From NCBI GenBank assembly GCA_028717005.1, contig JAQUOQ010000003.1:1-32562 (forward strand): a stretch of DNA of 32,562 bases. The letters are read 5' to 3'. The position numbers were made by a program, and so were the translations under genes. Positions 1 through 9,816 of the stretch are shown one piece after another. Position 1 is the first letter of the stretch. Every line of letters starts with the position of its first letter. Source of the DNA: Minisyncoccota bacterium. GTDB lineage: Bacteria > Patescibacteriota > Minisyncoccia > Minisyncoccales > Minisyncoccaceae. Under the pieces are notes generated by a model. The model was not told the DNA's origin and did not search any database. It saw only the letters and a list, made by a program, of their open reading frames with translations.

Positions 1-1005
1 GAACGTCCCTGCGGCCTTAATATGCTTGAGTGGGAAACGCCCGAACAAAAAGATCTGGCGGTTTCGGAAATGATAGCGATTTTTTACAAGTTGTTTCCGC
101 CGGAAATGATCGGCCCGATGTTTGAGCATTATATGCGGAACGCTATGCTCGCCATTATGGCGGACAAGAATAACCCCGGGACATTGCTTGAAATTCCCCG
201 CATTTTTACCGATGACAAATATATGGAAAGCCGATTGGAAAAAGTGGCTGACCCGCTGGTCCGCAACTTTTGGCTGAAAGAATGGAAGCAAACCACAGGC
301 TCGACTAAGTCCGATATGCTTGGGTATGTGATTTCCAAAATCGGCCGGTTTGTGGAAAACGAAATGATGAGGAACATCGTCGGACAAAGCAGGTCGGGAT
401 TTAATTTGTCGGAAATAATGGATAATAAAAAAATATTCCTCGCTAATTTAAGCAAAGGGCGGGTGGGGGAATTAAACAGTTCTCTTTTGGGATTGATACT
501 TGTTTCCAAAATGCAGATGGCGGCGTTGCAGCGCGCGGCGATTCCGGAAGCAGCGCGGAATGATTTTTATCTTTATCTTGATGAATTCCAAAACTTTACA
601 ACCGACAGCATCGCGACCATCCTTTCCGAGGCGAGAAAATACAAACTGAACCTCATTTTGGCGCATCAGTATATTCCCCAGCTCAGGGAAGATATACGGA
701 ATGCGGTTATCGGAAACGTGGGCACTTTTATTTCTTTCCGCGTCGGGGCGGATGACGCGGAGTTTTTGGAAAAGCAGTTTTATCCCGAATTTTCGAAATA
801 CGACCTGATTAATCTGGATAATTTCCAGCTTATTATTAAAATGATGATAAACAATAAGACCAGCACTCCTTTCAGAATGAAAACAATACTGCCCGTGAAA
901 ATGCCGGCGGAAAACGCGCAAATTGCGCGGGAATTGTCAAAAAATAAATACGGCCGGCCGAAATCGCTGGTGGAAGCCGATATTGCAAGAAAGCTCAATT
1001 TTTGA
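1..1005 (+). CDS. TraD/VirD4-like or DUF87-type conjugation/secretion ATPase, C-terminal part (5' truncated by window edge)
   Basis: Frame is open to base 1 (ERPCGLNMLEWETPEQKDL...). Walker-B/motor motif YLYLDEFQNFTTDSIATILSEARKYKLNLILAHQYIPQL. TGA stop at 1005. Confidence 0.75.
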   Translation, partial: ERPCGLNMLEWETPEQKDLAVSEMIAIFYKLFPPEMIGPMFEHYMRNAMLAIMADKNNPGTLLEIPRIFTDDKYMESRLEKVADPLVRNFWLKEWKQTTGSTKSDMLGYVISKIGRFVENEMMRNIVGQSRSGFNLSEIMDNKKIFLANLSKGRVGELNSSLLGLILVSKMQMAALQRAAIPEAARNDFYLYLDEFQNFTTDSIATILSEARKYKLNLILAHQYIPQLREDIRNAVIGNVGTFISFRVGADDAEFLEKQFYPEFSKYDLINLDNFQLIIKMMINNKTSTPFRMKTILPVKMPAENAQIARELSKNKYGRPKSLVEADIARKLNF

Positions 1006-1060
1006 TTGATTTTATAACCCAACTATTTTATAATAGAGGCATATATAAATTATAAAGAAT

Positions 1061-2494
1061 ATGGCTAAAGAAAAAGAAAATTCCAAAGACGCCGAAAAAG
1101 ATATTTCTGCCGAAGAAATCGATTACGAAAGCGATGTTAAAAAAATCCGGCCGGATGTGGCCGCCAAAGCTTTTGTGGAATCGGAAGAAAGCGGCATTGA
1201 ATTTATAAGAAGAGAATCGGAAAATGGCGAAGACTTGGAGGAAAAAAAATCGGCTGAAAATCTGGAAGACTTTTTTGAGGAGGAAAAAGGCTTCAGCGGC
1301 TATAACGGGGCTGCGCTAAAAGAGGCTCTTCTCGAAAAAGGCGCGGGCGGGATGGAAAGGTTCAAGCTTGATGCGGAAACCAAAAAGGAAATGGACGGGT
1401 TAATAAGCCGGGAAAAAGACGGCCTTATGATCGGAGCCAAGGAAGAGTGGTACGAGAGGAATAAAGAATCGCTAATGGAAGAGGGGGTTTACATGAATAA
1501 TGCCGACGAAAGCCTGATTGCAAAAATATTTGCGGACCACGAAAAAGAAGCGGTTAAAGATATTCTTAACGAAAAAGAATACAAAACAACGCGGGAAAAA
1601 TTTGACCGGTATCGGGAATTAGACAAGGAAATAAAAAAAGAAGAACCGAGTATTGCCGGTTATTTCCTGATGATGGACGAGATTAAGAGATTAATTAAAA
1701 AGGAGCAGCCCGAAAAAGGAAAGCTTTCACCTGCCGCAATGCAAAGGATAGGCAATTTGTATAAAACCGGAATCGCGCTCGCGGAAAAAGTAAGCGGCCG
1801 TAATTTTCGGGCGGAAGCGGAAAATTCCATTAAAAAATTGGCGCTTAAAGATTTTACGTCCGAAAGCGCCGTGGAGAAGAGAAGGGGAGAGATTGTGGAA
1901 GAATATGCGGAAGGCAAAGCCGACCCGGTGAAGATTTTAGGCAAATACGGCTGGAAAGTTGATGTCGTGAGCCCAAGGCTGTTTAGCCGCGGCAAAACTA
2001 TTTTTCGGGATCGGGACGGAAAGCTGGTTAAAGAGTTTGTTTCTAATTTTTGGGGCAATTACGACAGGGCCGAAATGGCAAAATTTGTAAAACAGCAATT
2101 GAACGAGGGAATAAAAAGAGATCTTGTTTCCGAGTTTGACGCGGAAAAAAAGAGGGCGGAAGAAAAAATAAATACTATAATGCAGCAGGAGTTTTTCCGG
2201 TTTAACAAAAACCCGGAAGAGATTATATCAGCGGCCGCGGAAGACAAAAAAGAAGAGATTGTCGCGGAAGCCGTTAACGCCGACCAACCGGACAAAACCG
2301 AAGAAGAAATAGAAAAAATCAGGAAAAGATTTGAAGAAAAAGAAATTCCTTCGCCTGAAGACATGAAAAATATTGGCGATAAATTTTATCGGGAAACCGG
2401 AGGAAACCTTAAAGGCATTGATTTAAACAGCCCCGAAATAACAAGCTTGTTTGATAAAGGAGCTGTTAATGATATTTTGGAGCAAAATAAATAA
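1061..2494 (+). CDS. Hypothetical highly charged (Glu/Lys-rich), probably helical/coiled-coil protein
   Basis: Long 477-aa ORF directly downstream of the ATPase on the same strand; low-complexity charged sequence; no recognised domain. Confidence 0.7.
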   Translation: MAKEKENSKDAEKDISAEEIDYESDVKKIRPDVAAKAFVESEESGIEFIRRESENGEDLEEKKSAENLEDFFEEEKGFSGYNGAALKEALLEKGAGGMERFKLDAETKKEMDGLISREKDGLMIGAKEEWYERNKESLMEEGVYMNNADESLIAKIFADHEKEAVKDILNEKEYKTTREKFDRYRELDKEIKKEEPSIAGYFLMMDEIKRLIKKEQPEKGKLSPAAMQRIGNLYKTGIALAEKVSGRNFRAEAENSIKKLALKDFTSESAVEKRRGEIVEEYAEGKADPVKILGKYGWKVDVVSPRLFSRGKTIFRDRDGKLVKEFVSNFWGNYDRAEMAKFVKQQLNEGIKRDLVSEFDAEKKRAEEKINTIMQQEFFRFNKNPEEIISAAAEDKKEEIVAEAVNADQPDKTEEEIEKIRKRFEEKEIPSPEDMKNIGDKFYRETGGNLKGIDLNSPEITSLFDKGAVNDILEQNK

Positions 2495-2505
2495 TAATCT
2501 ATAAA

Positions 2506-2718
2506 ATGGCAAATAAAATATTATATAATGGCAGCCTGAAGGCGTTTATAGAATCGTTAAAGATCAGCCGAAAGGGGAAGGACGCGCTTATAGCGAAGGT
2601 GGACACAATGGATTTTGCCGAAAGAGCCGCTTTATTCAAGAAGCTGCTGATGGTTTATTTTTTGGATTTAGAGTCAGAAGAGGCAATAAAGAAAATAGGG
2701 AAATACTGCAAAGAATAA
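2506..2718 (+). CDS. Small hypothetical protein (70 aa)
   Basis: Starts 11 nt after the preceding stop, same strand; helical composition. Confidence 0.6.
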   Translation: MANKILYNGSLKAFIESLKISRKGKDALIAKVDTMDFAERAALFKKLLMVYFLDLESEEAIKKIGKYCKE

Positions 2719-2777
2719 GGCTGTTTTAACGGCTTTGATTGGCAGGGAAGCAAGTCCTACGGCAATTTGGGTTGCTC

Positions 2778-2806
2778 TTGACAACTTTATAATTTATTGA
2801 TACTAT
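2778..2806 (+). promoter_or_regulatory. Sigma70-type promoter for rpoBC
   Basis: TTGACA (2778-2783), 17 nt spacer, TACTAT (2801-2806). Confidence 0.75.
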
Positions 2807-2960
2807 TACGACAATCTCGAAAAAATAAATTAAATTTCCCGAAGTTGATTTTTCAATCTTTTATCCGCAATTAAATTGTTTGTGTGCCCTAAATAAATAG
2901 CGCAGGGTATTTTTTTTGTTTGAAATGCCCAATTTGTTTTCTAATTACTAAACGGTGCCT

Positions 2961-5900
2961 ATGAAAACCAAAATAAAAGATTTTGCAAGCAGTAAAATTT
3001 CCTATCCTCTGCCTAGTTTAATCTTTATGCAGCAGGAAAGCGGGCGGCAGTTTTGGGAGGAGGAGCTTAAAGATCTTTTTGCCGAAGTTTCTCCGATTAA
3101 AGACTATACCGGTAAAGAATTTGAGCTTCACTTTCTGGACTATAAATTAGGCAAACCTAATTATTTGTCCGGCTACGATGCTAAAGAAAACAACGACTCT
3201 TTTGTCGCGCCTTTGAGAGTGAGGACAAAACTTGTAAATTTAAAAACAAAAAGAGCGCAGGAACAGGAAATATTTTTTGGCAATTTCCCCCTTTTAACCG
3301 AGAGGGGAACTTTTATTTTAAACGGAGTGGAGCGGGTGGTTATTTCCCAGCTTATCCGTTCTCCGGGAGTGTTTTTCCCCTTGTCCATAAATCGGGGGAA
3401 ACGCTGTTTCGGCGCTAAACTTATTCCGAACCGCGGTTCCTGGCTTGAATTTGAAACCGAAGCGTCAAATGTTATTACTGTTAAAATAGACAGGAAAAGA
3501 AAAGTTCCGGCAACAACCCTTTTAAAGGCATTGGGCGGATACACTAACGAGGACATTAAAGAACTTTTTTCTCCTTTTGATTCTGGAGAAGCAGGTTATA
3601 TAGAAGAGACCTTAAAAAAAGACCCGGCCAACAACCAGGAAGAAGCATTGCTTGAAATATACCAGAGGCTTCGCGCGGGTGAAATGGTAAACCCGGATTC
3701 AGCCAGAGAGCTGATTTTTAATATGTTTTTTAATTTTGACAGATACGACCTGTCAAAAGTGGGGCGCTGGAAGCTTTGGTCGCGATTGCCGGACTTAAAA
3801 CCGAAAAAGGACCGCGACATAACAAAAGAAGACAGAGTTTTATCTCCGGACGATCTTATTGCCCTGATTAAGGAAATAATCCGCCTGAATAACGATCCGT
3901 ATTCGAACCCCGACCAGATTGACCACTTGGGCAACAGGCGCGTAAGGACATTGTCCGAGCTTTTATCAAACAAACTGAGAATAGGAATTGCAAGAATGGC
4001 AAGAATCATCAAAGACAGGATGTCCACTTTGGATTTTGAAAATCTTTCGCCTATGCAGCTGATTAATCCAAGGCCGTTTTCAGCCCAGGTTACCCAATTT
4101 TTTACCGCCAGCCAATTTTCCCAGTTTATGGACAACACTAATCCCTTGTCCGAACTGGAACACAAGAGAAGGCTTACAGCCACGGGACCTGGCGGATTAA
4201 CGCGGGAAAGAGCGGGATTTGAAGTGAGAGATGTTCAGCCTTCCCATTATGGCCGCATTTGCCCGATTCAAACGCCTGAGGGCCCTAACGTGGGATTAGT
4301 TACTCACTTGGCTTTGTATGCACGGCTAAATCCTTATGGATTTTTGGAAACTCCTTATTATAAGGTAGAAAAAGGAAAAGTCACGAAAGAAATTTATTAT
4401 CTCGACGCTACCGCCGAAGAAAGATACAATATCGCCGCCGCCAGCGTGCCTATGGATGAGAGCGGCCACATTTCCGCGGCAAGAGTGGAAGCAAGGATAA
4501 AAGGGGAGCCCGGAGAAATAGAAAAAGAACTTATTGATTTTGTTGATGTTTCGCCCCAGCAATTTATTTCCGTCTCCACCGCGCTGATTCCTTTCTTGCA
4601 GAATGATGATGCCAACAGGGCGCAGATGGGATCAAACATGCAAAGGCAGGCAGTGCCTTTGGTTAATCCGGAACCGCCTTTGGTTGGTACGGGAATGGAA
4701 GCATTGGTGGCAAGGGATTCGGGACAGCTTATATTATCGGAAGAAGCCGGAAAAGTGATAAAGGCGGACGCTACGGAAATAAAAATAAAAGGAACGGACG
4801 GAGTGAAATCCTATCCGGTCCGGATTTTTGACAGGACAAACCAATATACTTGTTTTCACCAAAGGACTATTGTGGAAACCGGCGATGTTGTTAAAAAAGG
4901 AGACCCTATTATAGAAGGCGGCTCAATTGCCGACGGAAAGCTTAGCCTTGGAAGAAATTTGCTTGTTGCTTTTATTTCCTGGAGAGGAAACACTTTTGAG
5001 GACGCAATTGTATTATCTGACAGGATTGTTAAAGAAGACGTTTTTACTTCGGTTCATATCGAAGATTTTTTCTGCGATGTGCGCGAAACTAAGCTTGGGC
5101 CGGAGCTGACTACCTCGGATATCCCTAATGTGGGAGAGGACAAGCTTAAAGATCTTGACGAAGAGGGAATTGTCCGCGTCGGAGCAGAAGTGGGGCCTAA
5201 TGATATTTTGGTAGGCAAAATTTCTCCAAAAGGTGAGGCCGATTTAAGCGCGGAAGAAAGATTGTTAAGGGCGATTTTCGGAGAAAAAGCCAAAGAAGTG
5301 AAAGACACTTCTTTGCGGCTGGAACATGGAAAACGCGGACGGGTAACGGATGTGAAAGTTTTCGCGAGAAGCGAAGGCTACACGCTTGAACCGGGTGTAA
5401 TAAAAAGAATAAGAGTGCGGATATCCGAAGTGAGAAAGGTGCAGGTGGGCGATAAGCTTGCCGGCCGCCACGGAAATAAAGGTATTATCGCGAAGATTCT
5501 ACCCACGGAAGAAATGCCGTTTCTTGAGGACGGCACGCCGGTGGATATTGTTTTAAACCCGCTATCAGTCGCATCCAGAATGAACCTTGGCCAGATTTTG
5601 GAAACTCATTTCGGTTTGGCGGTTAAAAAATTAGGATACGCCGCTGCTACGCCGTCTCTTTCCGGAGCGCGTGAAGAGAACATAAAAGATGAACTAAAGA
5701 AAGCAGGTTATCCAGAAAACGGAAAATTAACGCTGTTTGATCCGGAAACCGGAGAATCTTTCCCGGAAAAAATTACAGTTGGCTACATATATATGATGAA
5801 GCTGGGGCACATGGTGGAAGATAAAATCCATATGCGTTCCATTGGCCCATATTCTTTGATTACCCAGCAGCCGCTGGGAGGAAAAGCCCAGTTTGGAGGC

Positions 5901-6152
5901 CAGAGATTCGGCGAGATGGAGGTTTGGGCACTTGAAGGATACGGATCGGCCTTTACTTTGCAGGAAATGCTGACCATAAAATCAGATGATGTTTTGGGCC
6001 GGGCCGCCACTTACGAGTCAATATTGAAAGGAGAAAAAATTAAAAATCCGAACATTCCGGCCTCGTTTAACCTGCTTTTGGCAGAACTTAAGGCATTGTC
6101 TTTGAACGTGATAATAAAGGGCAAGATAGAAGAGGAAGAGCCCGGAGCCTAA
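2961..6152 (+). CDS. rpoB: DNA-directed RNA polymerase subunit beta
   Basis: Rif region FSQFMDNTNPLSELEHKRRLTATGPGGLTRERAGFEVRDVQPSHYGRICPIQTPEGPN; GDKLAGRHGNKG. ATG at 2961 preferred over the GTG at 2955. Confidence 0.98.
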   Translation: MKTKIKDFASSKISYPLPSLIFMQQESGRQFWEEELKDLFAEVSPIKDYTGKEFELHFLDYKLGKPNYLSGYDAKENNDSFVAPLRVRTKLVNLKTKRAQEQEIFFGNFPLLTERGTFILNGVERVVISQLIRSPGVFFPLSINRGKRCFGAKLIPNRGSWLEFETEASNVITVKIDRKRKVPATTLLKALGGYTNEDIKELFSPFDSGEAGYIEETLKKDPANNQEEALLEIYQRLRAGEMVNPDSARELIFNMFFNFDRYDLSKVGRWKLWSRLPDLKPKKDRDITKEDRVLSPDDLIALIKEIIRLNNDPYSNPDQIDHLGNRRVRTLSELLSNKLRIGIARMARIIKDRMSTLDFENLSPMQLINPRPFSAQVTQFFTASQFSQFMDNTNPLSELEHKRRLTATGPGGLTRERAGFEVRDVQPSHYGRICPIQTPEGPNVGLVTHLALYARLNPYGFLETPYYKVEKGKVTKEIYYLDATAEERYNIAAASVPMDESGHISAARVEARIKGEPGEIEKELIDFVDVSPQQFISVSTALIPFLQNDDANRAQMGSNMQRQAVPLVNPEPPLVGTGMEALVARDSGQLILSEEAGKVIKADATEIKIKGTDGVKSYPVRIFDRTNQYTCFHQRTIVETGDVVKKGDPIIEGGSIADGKLSLGRNLLVAFISWRGNTFEDAIVLSDRIVKEDVFTSVHIEDFFCDVRETKLGPELTTSDIPNVGEDKLKDLDEEGIVRVGAEVGPNDILVGKISPKGEADLSAEERLLRAIFGEKAKEVKDTSLRLEHGKRGRVTDVKVFARSEGYTLEPGVIKRIRVRISEVRKVQVGDKLAGRHGNKGIIAKILPTEEMPFLEDGTPVDIVLNPLSVASRMNLGQILETHFGLAVKKLGYAAATPSLSGAREENIKDELKKAGYPENGKLTLFDPETGESFPEKITVGYIYMMKLGHMVEDKIHMRSIGPYSLITQQPLGGKAQFGGQRFGEMEVWALEGYGSAFTLQEMLTIKSDDVLGRAATYESILKGEKIKNPNIPASFNLLLAELKALSLNVIIKGKIEEEEPGA

Positions 6153-6172
6153 ACTAAATAAATTATAAGCAT

Positions 6173-9100
6173 ATGTTTGTTTCTAACCTAGAATCAATAA
6201 AAATCAAATTAGCTTCACCGGAGGAGATTTTGAATTGGTCTCACGGGGAAGTTACAAAACCCGAGACAATCAATTACAGGACGCAAAGGCCGGAGAAGGA
6301 TGGTTTGTTTTGCGAAAAGATTTTCGGACCGACGAAAGATTACGAATGTTTTTGCGGAAAATACAAAAGGATAAGGTATAAAGGAATTATCTGCGACCGT
6401 TGCGGAGTTGAAGTTACAAAATCTTCGGTAAGGAGGGAGAGGATGGGGCACATCAAACTGGCTGCTCCGGTTTCGCATATCTGGTTTTTGAAAGGCATGC
6501 CTTCGAGAGTGGGAATTGTTTTGGGCATCCCGCTGCACAAAGTGGAAGAGGTCGTTTATTTTATTTCTTATATTATTACCGGAGTTAACGAATCTTTGAG
6601 GAACAAGATTTTGCAAGACATAGAGGAAGAGTATAAAAGCAAGGTAAAGGATGTAAAAAATAACGTAAAAACTTCTACCGATTCGGAAAAAGTTAAGGAA
6701 AACAACCTGGAAAAAGCTTTAGCTGATTTAAAGCTTTCGAAAGACAAGGCGAAGCAGGAAGTTTCGTCTTTAAAAGTTATGCAGGTTTTGAGCGAATTAG
6801 AATACCATGATTTATCCCTTAAATACGGTGAAGTTTTTGAAGCCGGCACAGGCGCCGAAATCATAAAAGAAATTTTCGAAAAAATGGATCTCAATAAAGA
6901 GATCGCGAAAATTAAAATCCAGCTTGAAGAGAAGAAATCAACCGAAGAAAAAAAGACTATTTTGCGCCGGCTGAAAATTTTCCAGGAAATGAACCACTCC
7001 GGAGTGCGGCCGGAATGGATGTTCATATCGGTTTTGCCGGTTTTGCCGCCGGATTTGAGGCCTATGGTCCAGCTGGACGGAGGCAGATACGCTTCCTCGG
7101 ATTTGAACGATTTATATAGAAGGGTGATAAACAGGAATAATCGCTTGAAATACTTATTGGAAATCGGCGCTCCGGATGTTATCGTCCGCAACGAAAAAAG
7201 GATGCTTCAGGAAGCAGTGGATGCTTTGATTGATAATAAGATGAGAAAAGGAACCACCACCCAGGCTTCAACCGGAGGCAGGAGATTGCTGAAAAGTTTG
7301 GCTGATATGCTGCAGGGAAAACAAGGCCGTTTCAGGCAGAATCTTTTGGGCAAAAGGGTGGACTATTCCGGACGAAGCGTTATTGTGGTTGGTCCTAATT
7401 TAAAACTTGACCAGTGCGGCGTTCCGAAAAAAATGGCGCTGGAATTATTTAAACCGTTCGTAATCAAAAAAATTCTGGAAAAGGAATTGGCTTTTAACGT
7501 GCGCGGAGCGACAAGGCTGATTGAAGAAGAAACCGACGAAATTTGGGAATCTTTGGAGGAAGTAGTCCGCGAAAAACTGGTTCTGTTGAACAGGGCGCCC
7601 ACTTTGCACAGGCTGGGCGTGCAGGCATTCCACCCGATTCTTATAGAAGGAGAGGCCATTAGCTTGCATCCTTTGGTTTGTACCGCCTTTAACGCGGATT
7701 TCGACGGCGACCAGATGGCAATACATTTGCCCTTGTCCGACGAAGCGCAGCAGGAAGCAAGAGAGAGAATGCTTTCGAGCATTAATCTGCTGAAGCCGTC
7801 CACCGGAGATCCGATTATGATACCGACCAAGGATATCGTGCTGGGCTGTTATTATCTTACAAAAATAATGCCGGGTTTGCCGGGCGAAGGAAAAGTTTTT
7901 TCAAATGCGGGAGACGCTTTAATAGCTAATGACGTAAAAATGATTGATTTAAGGGCGCAGATTAAGGTGCGCATTGATGACGAGTTTATGGAAACGAGCG
8001 TGGGCCGGATTATTTTTAACAAAGTATTGCCGCAGGATTTCGCTTTCCAGAACGAGCTTATGGATTCGAAAGCGCTGAAAAGGATGATTAACAAGATTGT
8101 TGATATTTACGGCAACGAGGCAGCGATAACTTTGGATAAGATAAAAGAACTTGGTTTTTCTTACGCCACCAAATCAGGCATTACCTGGGGAATGGACGAT
8201 CTTGTCGTTCCCAAAGAAAAACCGGCCTTAATCGCGGAAGCGGAAAAGAAAATAAAAGTTATTGAGGATTATTACGAAAAAGGGCTTTTGTCAAAAGACG
8301 AAAAAGCTAACCAGATTATTGAAGTTTGGAAAAAAGTTAAGAGTGAAATAGAAAAGCTTGTGCCAAAAACAATTCCTTCCACAAGCCCGGTCTTTTCCAT
8401 AGTTGATTCCGGTTCCAGGGGCTCCTGGTCACAGCCGGTGCAGATGGCGGGAATGAAGGGTTTGGTTGCCAATCCGGCAGGCAGGATTATAGAATTGGCG
8501 ATTAAAAATTCTTTTAAAGAAGGTTTTGACGTGCTGGAATACTTTATTTCCACCCACGGCGCCAGAAAAGGAACTGCGGATACCGCATTAAGGACTTCCA
8601 CATCAGGCTATCTTACAAGAAGGCTTGTTGACGTGGCGCATGATGTTATTATTTCTGAAGATGATTGCGGAACAAAAGAAGGCCTTGCGATGCTAAGGAA
8701 AGACGCGGAAGAGATCAACCAGGATTTTGTCCACAAAATTTTCGGCCGCGTGGCTTTGGAAAAGATTTATAATCCGGAGAGCAAAAAAGTTTTATTGAAG
8801 GAAGGCGAGATTATAGATTTGAAAACTGCCCATAAAATAAAAGAACTGAAGATCGAAAGCGTAAAAGTGCGATCGCCAATCACTTGCGAATGCAAGAGGG
8901 GAATATGCAAAAAATGTTATGGCACGGATTTGGGCTGGAAAAAACCGATTGAGTTGGGCGAAGCCGTCGGAGTGGTGGCTGCACAGGCCATCGGAGAGCC
9001 CGGCACCCAGCTGACGATGAGAACGTTCCACACCGGAGGTGTTGCCGGCGAAGCTGATATTACCCGAGGTTTGCCGAGGGTGGAAGAGGTTTTTGAACGG

Positions 9101-9787
9101 AGAACTCCTAAAGGTGAGGCGGAAATGGCCCTGAAAGACGGTAAAGTAACAACTGTGGACGAAAAAGCAGGCCTAATTAAAATTGAAACGCTAAACGGCA
9201 AATCAGAAGACACTGTTGAATATAAAATCTCTCCCAATATTGAGATACTGGTTAAGGAGGGCGATGTGGTGAAAAAGGGAGATCCTTTGTGCGCCGGCTC
9301 GCTTGATTTGAAAAAATTATTCAAGCTGATGGGCAAAAGGGCGACAGAAGATTATATCGTAAAAGAAATCCAGAGGGTTTACGTTTCCCAGGGTGTTTCC
9401 ATACATGATAAGCATGTCGAAATAATAGTGCGCCAAATGTTTTCAAGGGTGAGAATTAAAGACGCGGGAGACAGCATTTTCAGCGTGGATGAGATAATCA
9501 GCAAAGCGCGCCTTTTGGAAGAAAACGAACTGCTCGAAGCCGATAAGAAAAAACCGATGCAGGTTGATGAAATAATTTTGGGGGTTTCCAAAGTAGCCTT
9601 GAACACGGACAGTTTCTTGTCTGCCGCTTCGTTCCAGGAAACATCCAGAGTTTTGATAGAATCATCGCTAAGAGGAGACGAAGACCTATTGAGAGGATTA
9701 AAAGAAAATGTTATTATTGGTAAATTGGTACCGATTGGTACGGGCACAGTTATTGATAAAGAGCGGAAAGCTCAGGGCAAAAGTTAA
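6173..9787 (+). CDS. rpoC: DNA-directed RNA polymerase subunit beta'
   Basis: NADFDGDQMAIHLPLS catalytic motif; Zn motifs CFCGKYKRIRYKGIICDRCGVEV and CECKRGICKKC. Confidence 0.98.
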   Translation: MFVSNLESIKIKLASPEEILNWSHGEVTKPETINYRTQRPEKDGLFCEKIFGPTKDYECFCGKYKRIRYKGIICDRCGVEVTKSSVRRERMGHIKLAAPVSHIWFLKGMPSRVGIVLGIPLHKVEEVVYFISYIITGVNESLRNKILQDIEEEYKSKVKDVKNNVKTSTDSEKVKENNLEKALADLKLSKDKAKQEVSSLKVMQVLSELEYHDLSLKYGEVFEAGTGAEIIKEIFEKMDLNKEIAKIKIQLEEKKSTEEKKTILRRLKIFQEMNHSGVRPEWMFISVLPVLPPDLRPMVQLDGGRYASSDLNDLYRRVINRNNRLKYLLEIGAPDVIVRNEKRMLQEAVDALIDNKMRKGTTTQASTGGRRLLKSLADMLQGKQGRFRQNLLGKRVDYSGRSVIVVGPNLKLDQCGVPKKMALELFKPFVIKKILEKELAFNVRGATRLIEEETDEIWESLEEVVREKLVLLNRAPTLHRLGVQAFHPILIEGEAISLHPLVCTAFNADFDGDQMAIHLPLSDEAQQEARERMLSSINLLKPSTGDPIMIPTKDIVLGCYYLTKIMPGLPGEGKVFSNAGDALIANDVKMIDLRAQIKVRIDDEFMETSVGRIIFNKVLPQDFAFQNELMDSKALKRMINKIVDIYGNEAAITLDKIKELGFSYATKSGITWGMDDLVVPKEKPALIAEAEKKIKVIEDYYEKGLLSKDEKANQIIEVWKKVKSEIEKLVPKTIPSTSPVFSIVDSGSRGSWSQPVQMAGMKGLVANPAGRIIELAIKNSFKEGFDVLEYFISTHGARKGTADTALRTSTSGYLTRRLVDVAHDVIISEDDCGTKEGLAMLRKDAEEINQDFVHKIFGRVALEKIYNPESKKVLLKEGEIIDLKTAHKIKELKIESVKVRSPITCECKRGICKKCYGTDLGWKKPIELGEAVGVVAAQAIGEPGTQLTMRTFHTGGVAGEADITRGLPRVEEVFERRTPKGEAEMALKDGKVTTVDEKAGLIKIETLNGKSEDTVEYKISPNIEILVKEGDVVKKGDPLCAGSLDLKKLFKLMGKRATEDYIVKEIQRVYVSQGVSIHDKHVEIIVRQMFSRVRIKDAGDSIFSVDEIISKARLLEENELLEADKKKPMQVDEIILGVSKVALNTDSFLSAASFQETSRVLIESSLRGDEDLLRGLKENVIIGKLVPIGTGTVIDKERKAQGKS

Positions 9788-9816
9788 CAAATTAAATTAA
9801 TAACCTTTTCTTAAAA

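Noticed and set aside
3173-9747. Many antisense ORFs within rpoB/rpoC (and similar ones in ftsK, groEL, rnj, etc.)
   Set aside because: Shadow ORFs opposite confidently identified genes, with low-complexity Ser/Phe/Leu-rich translations and no motifs.
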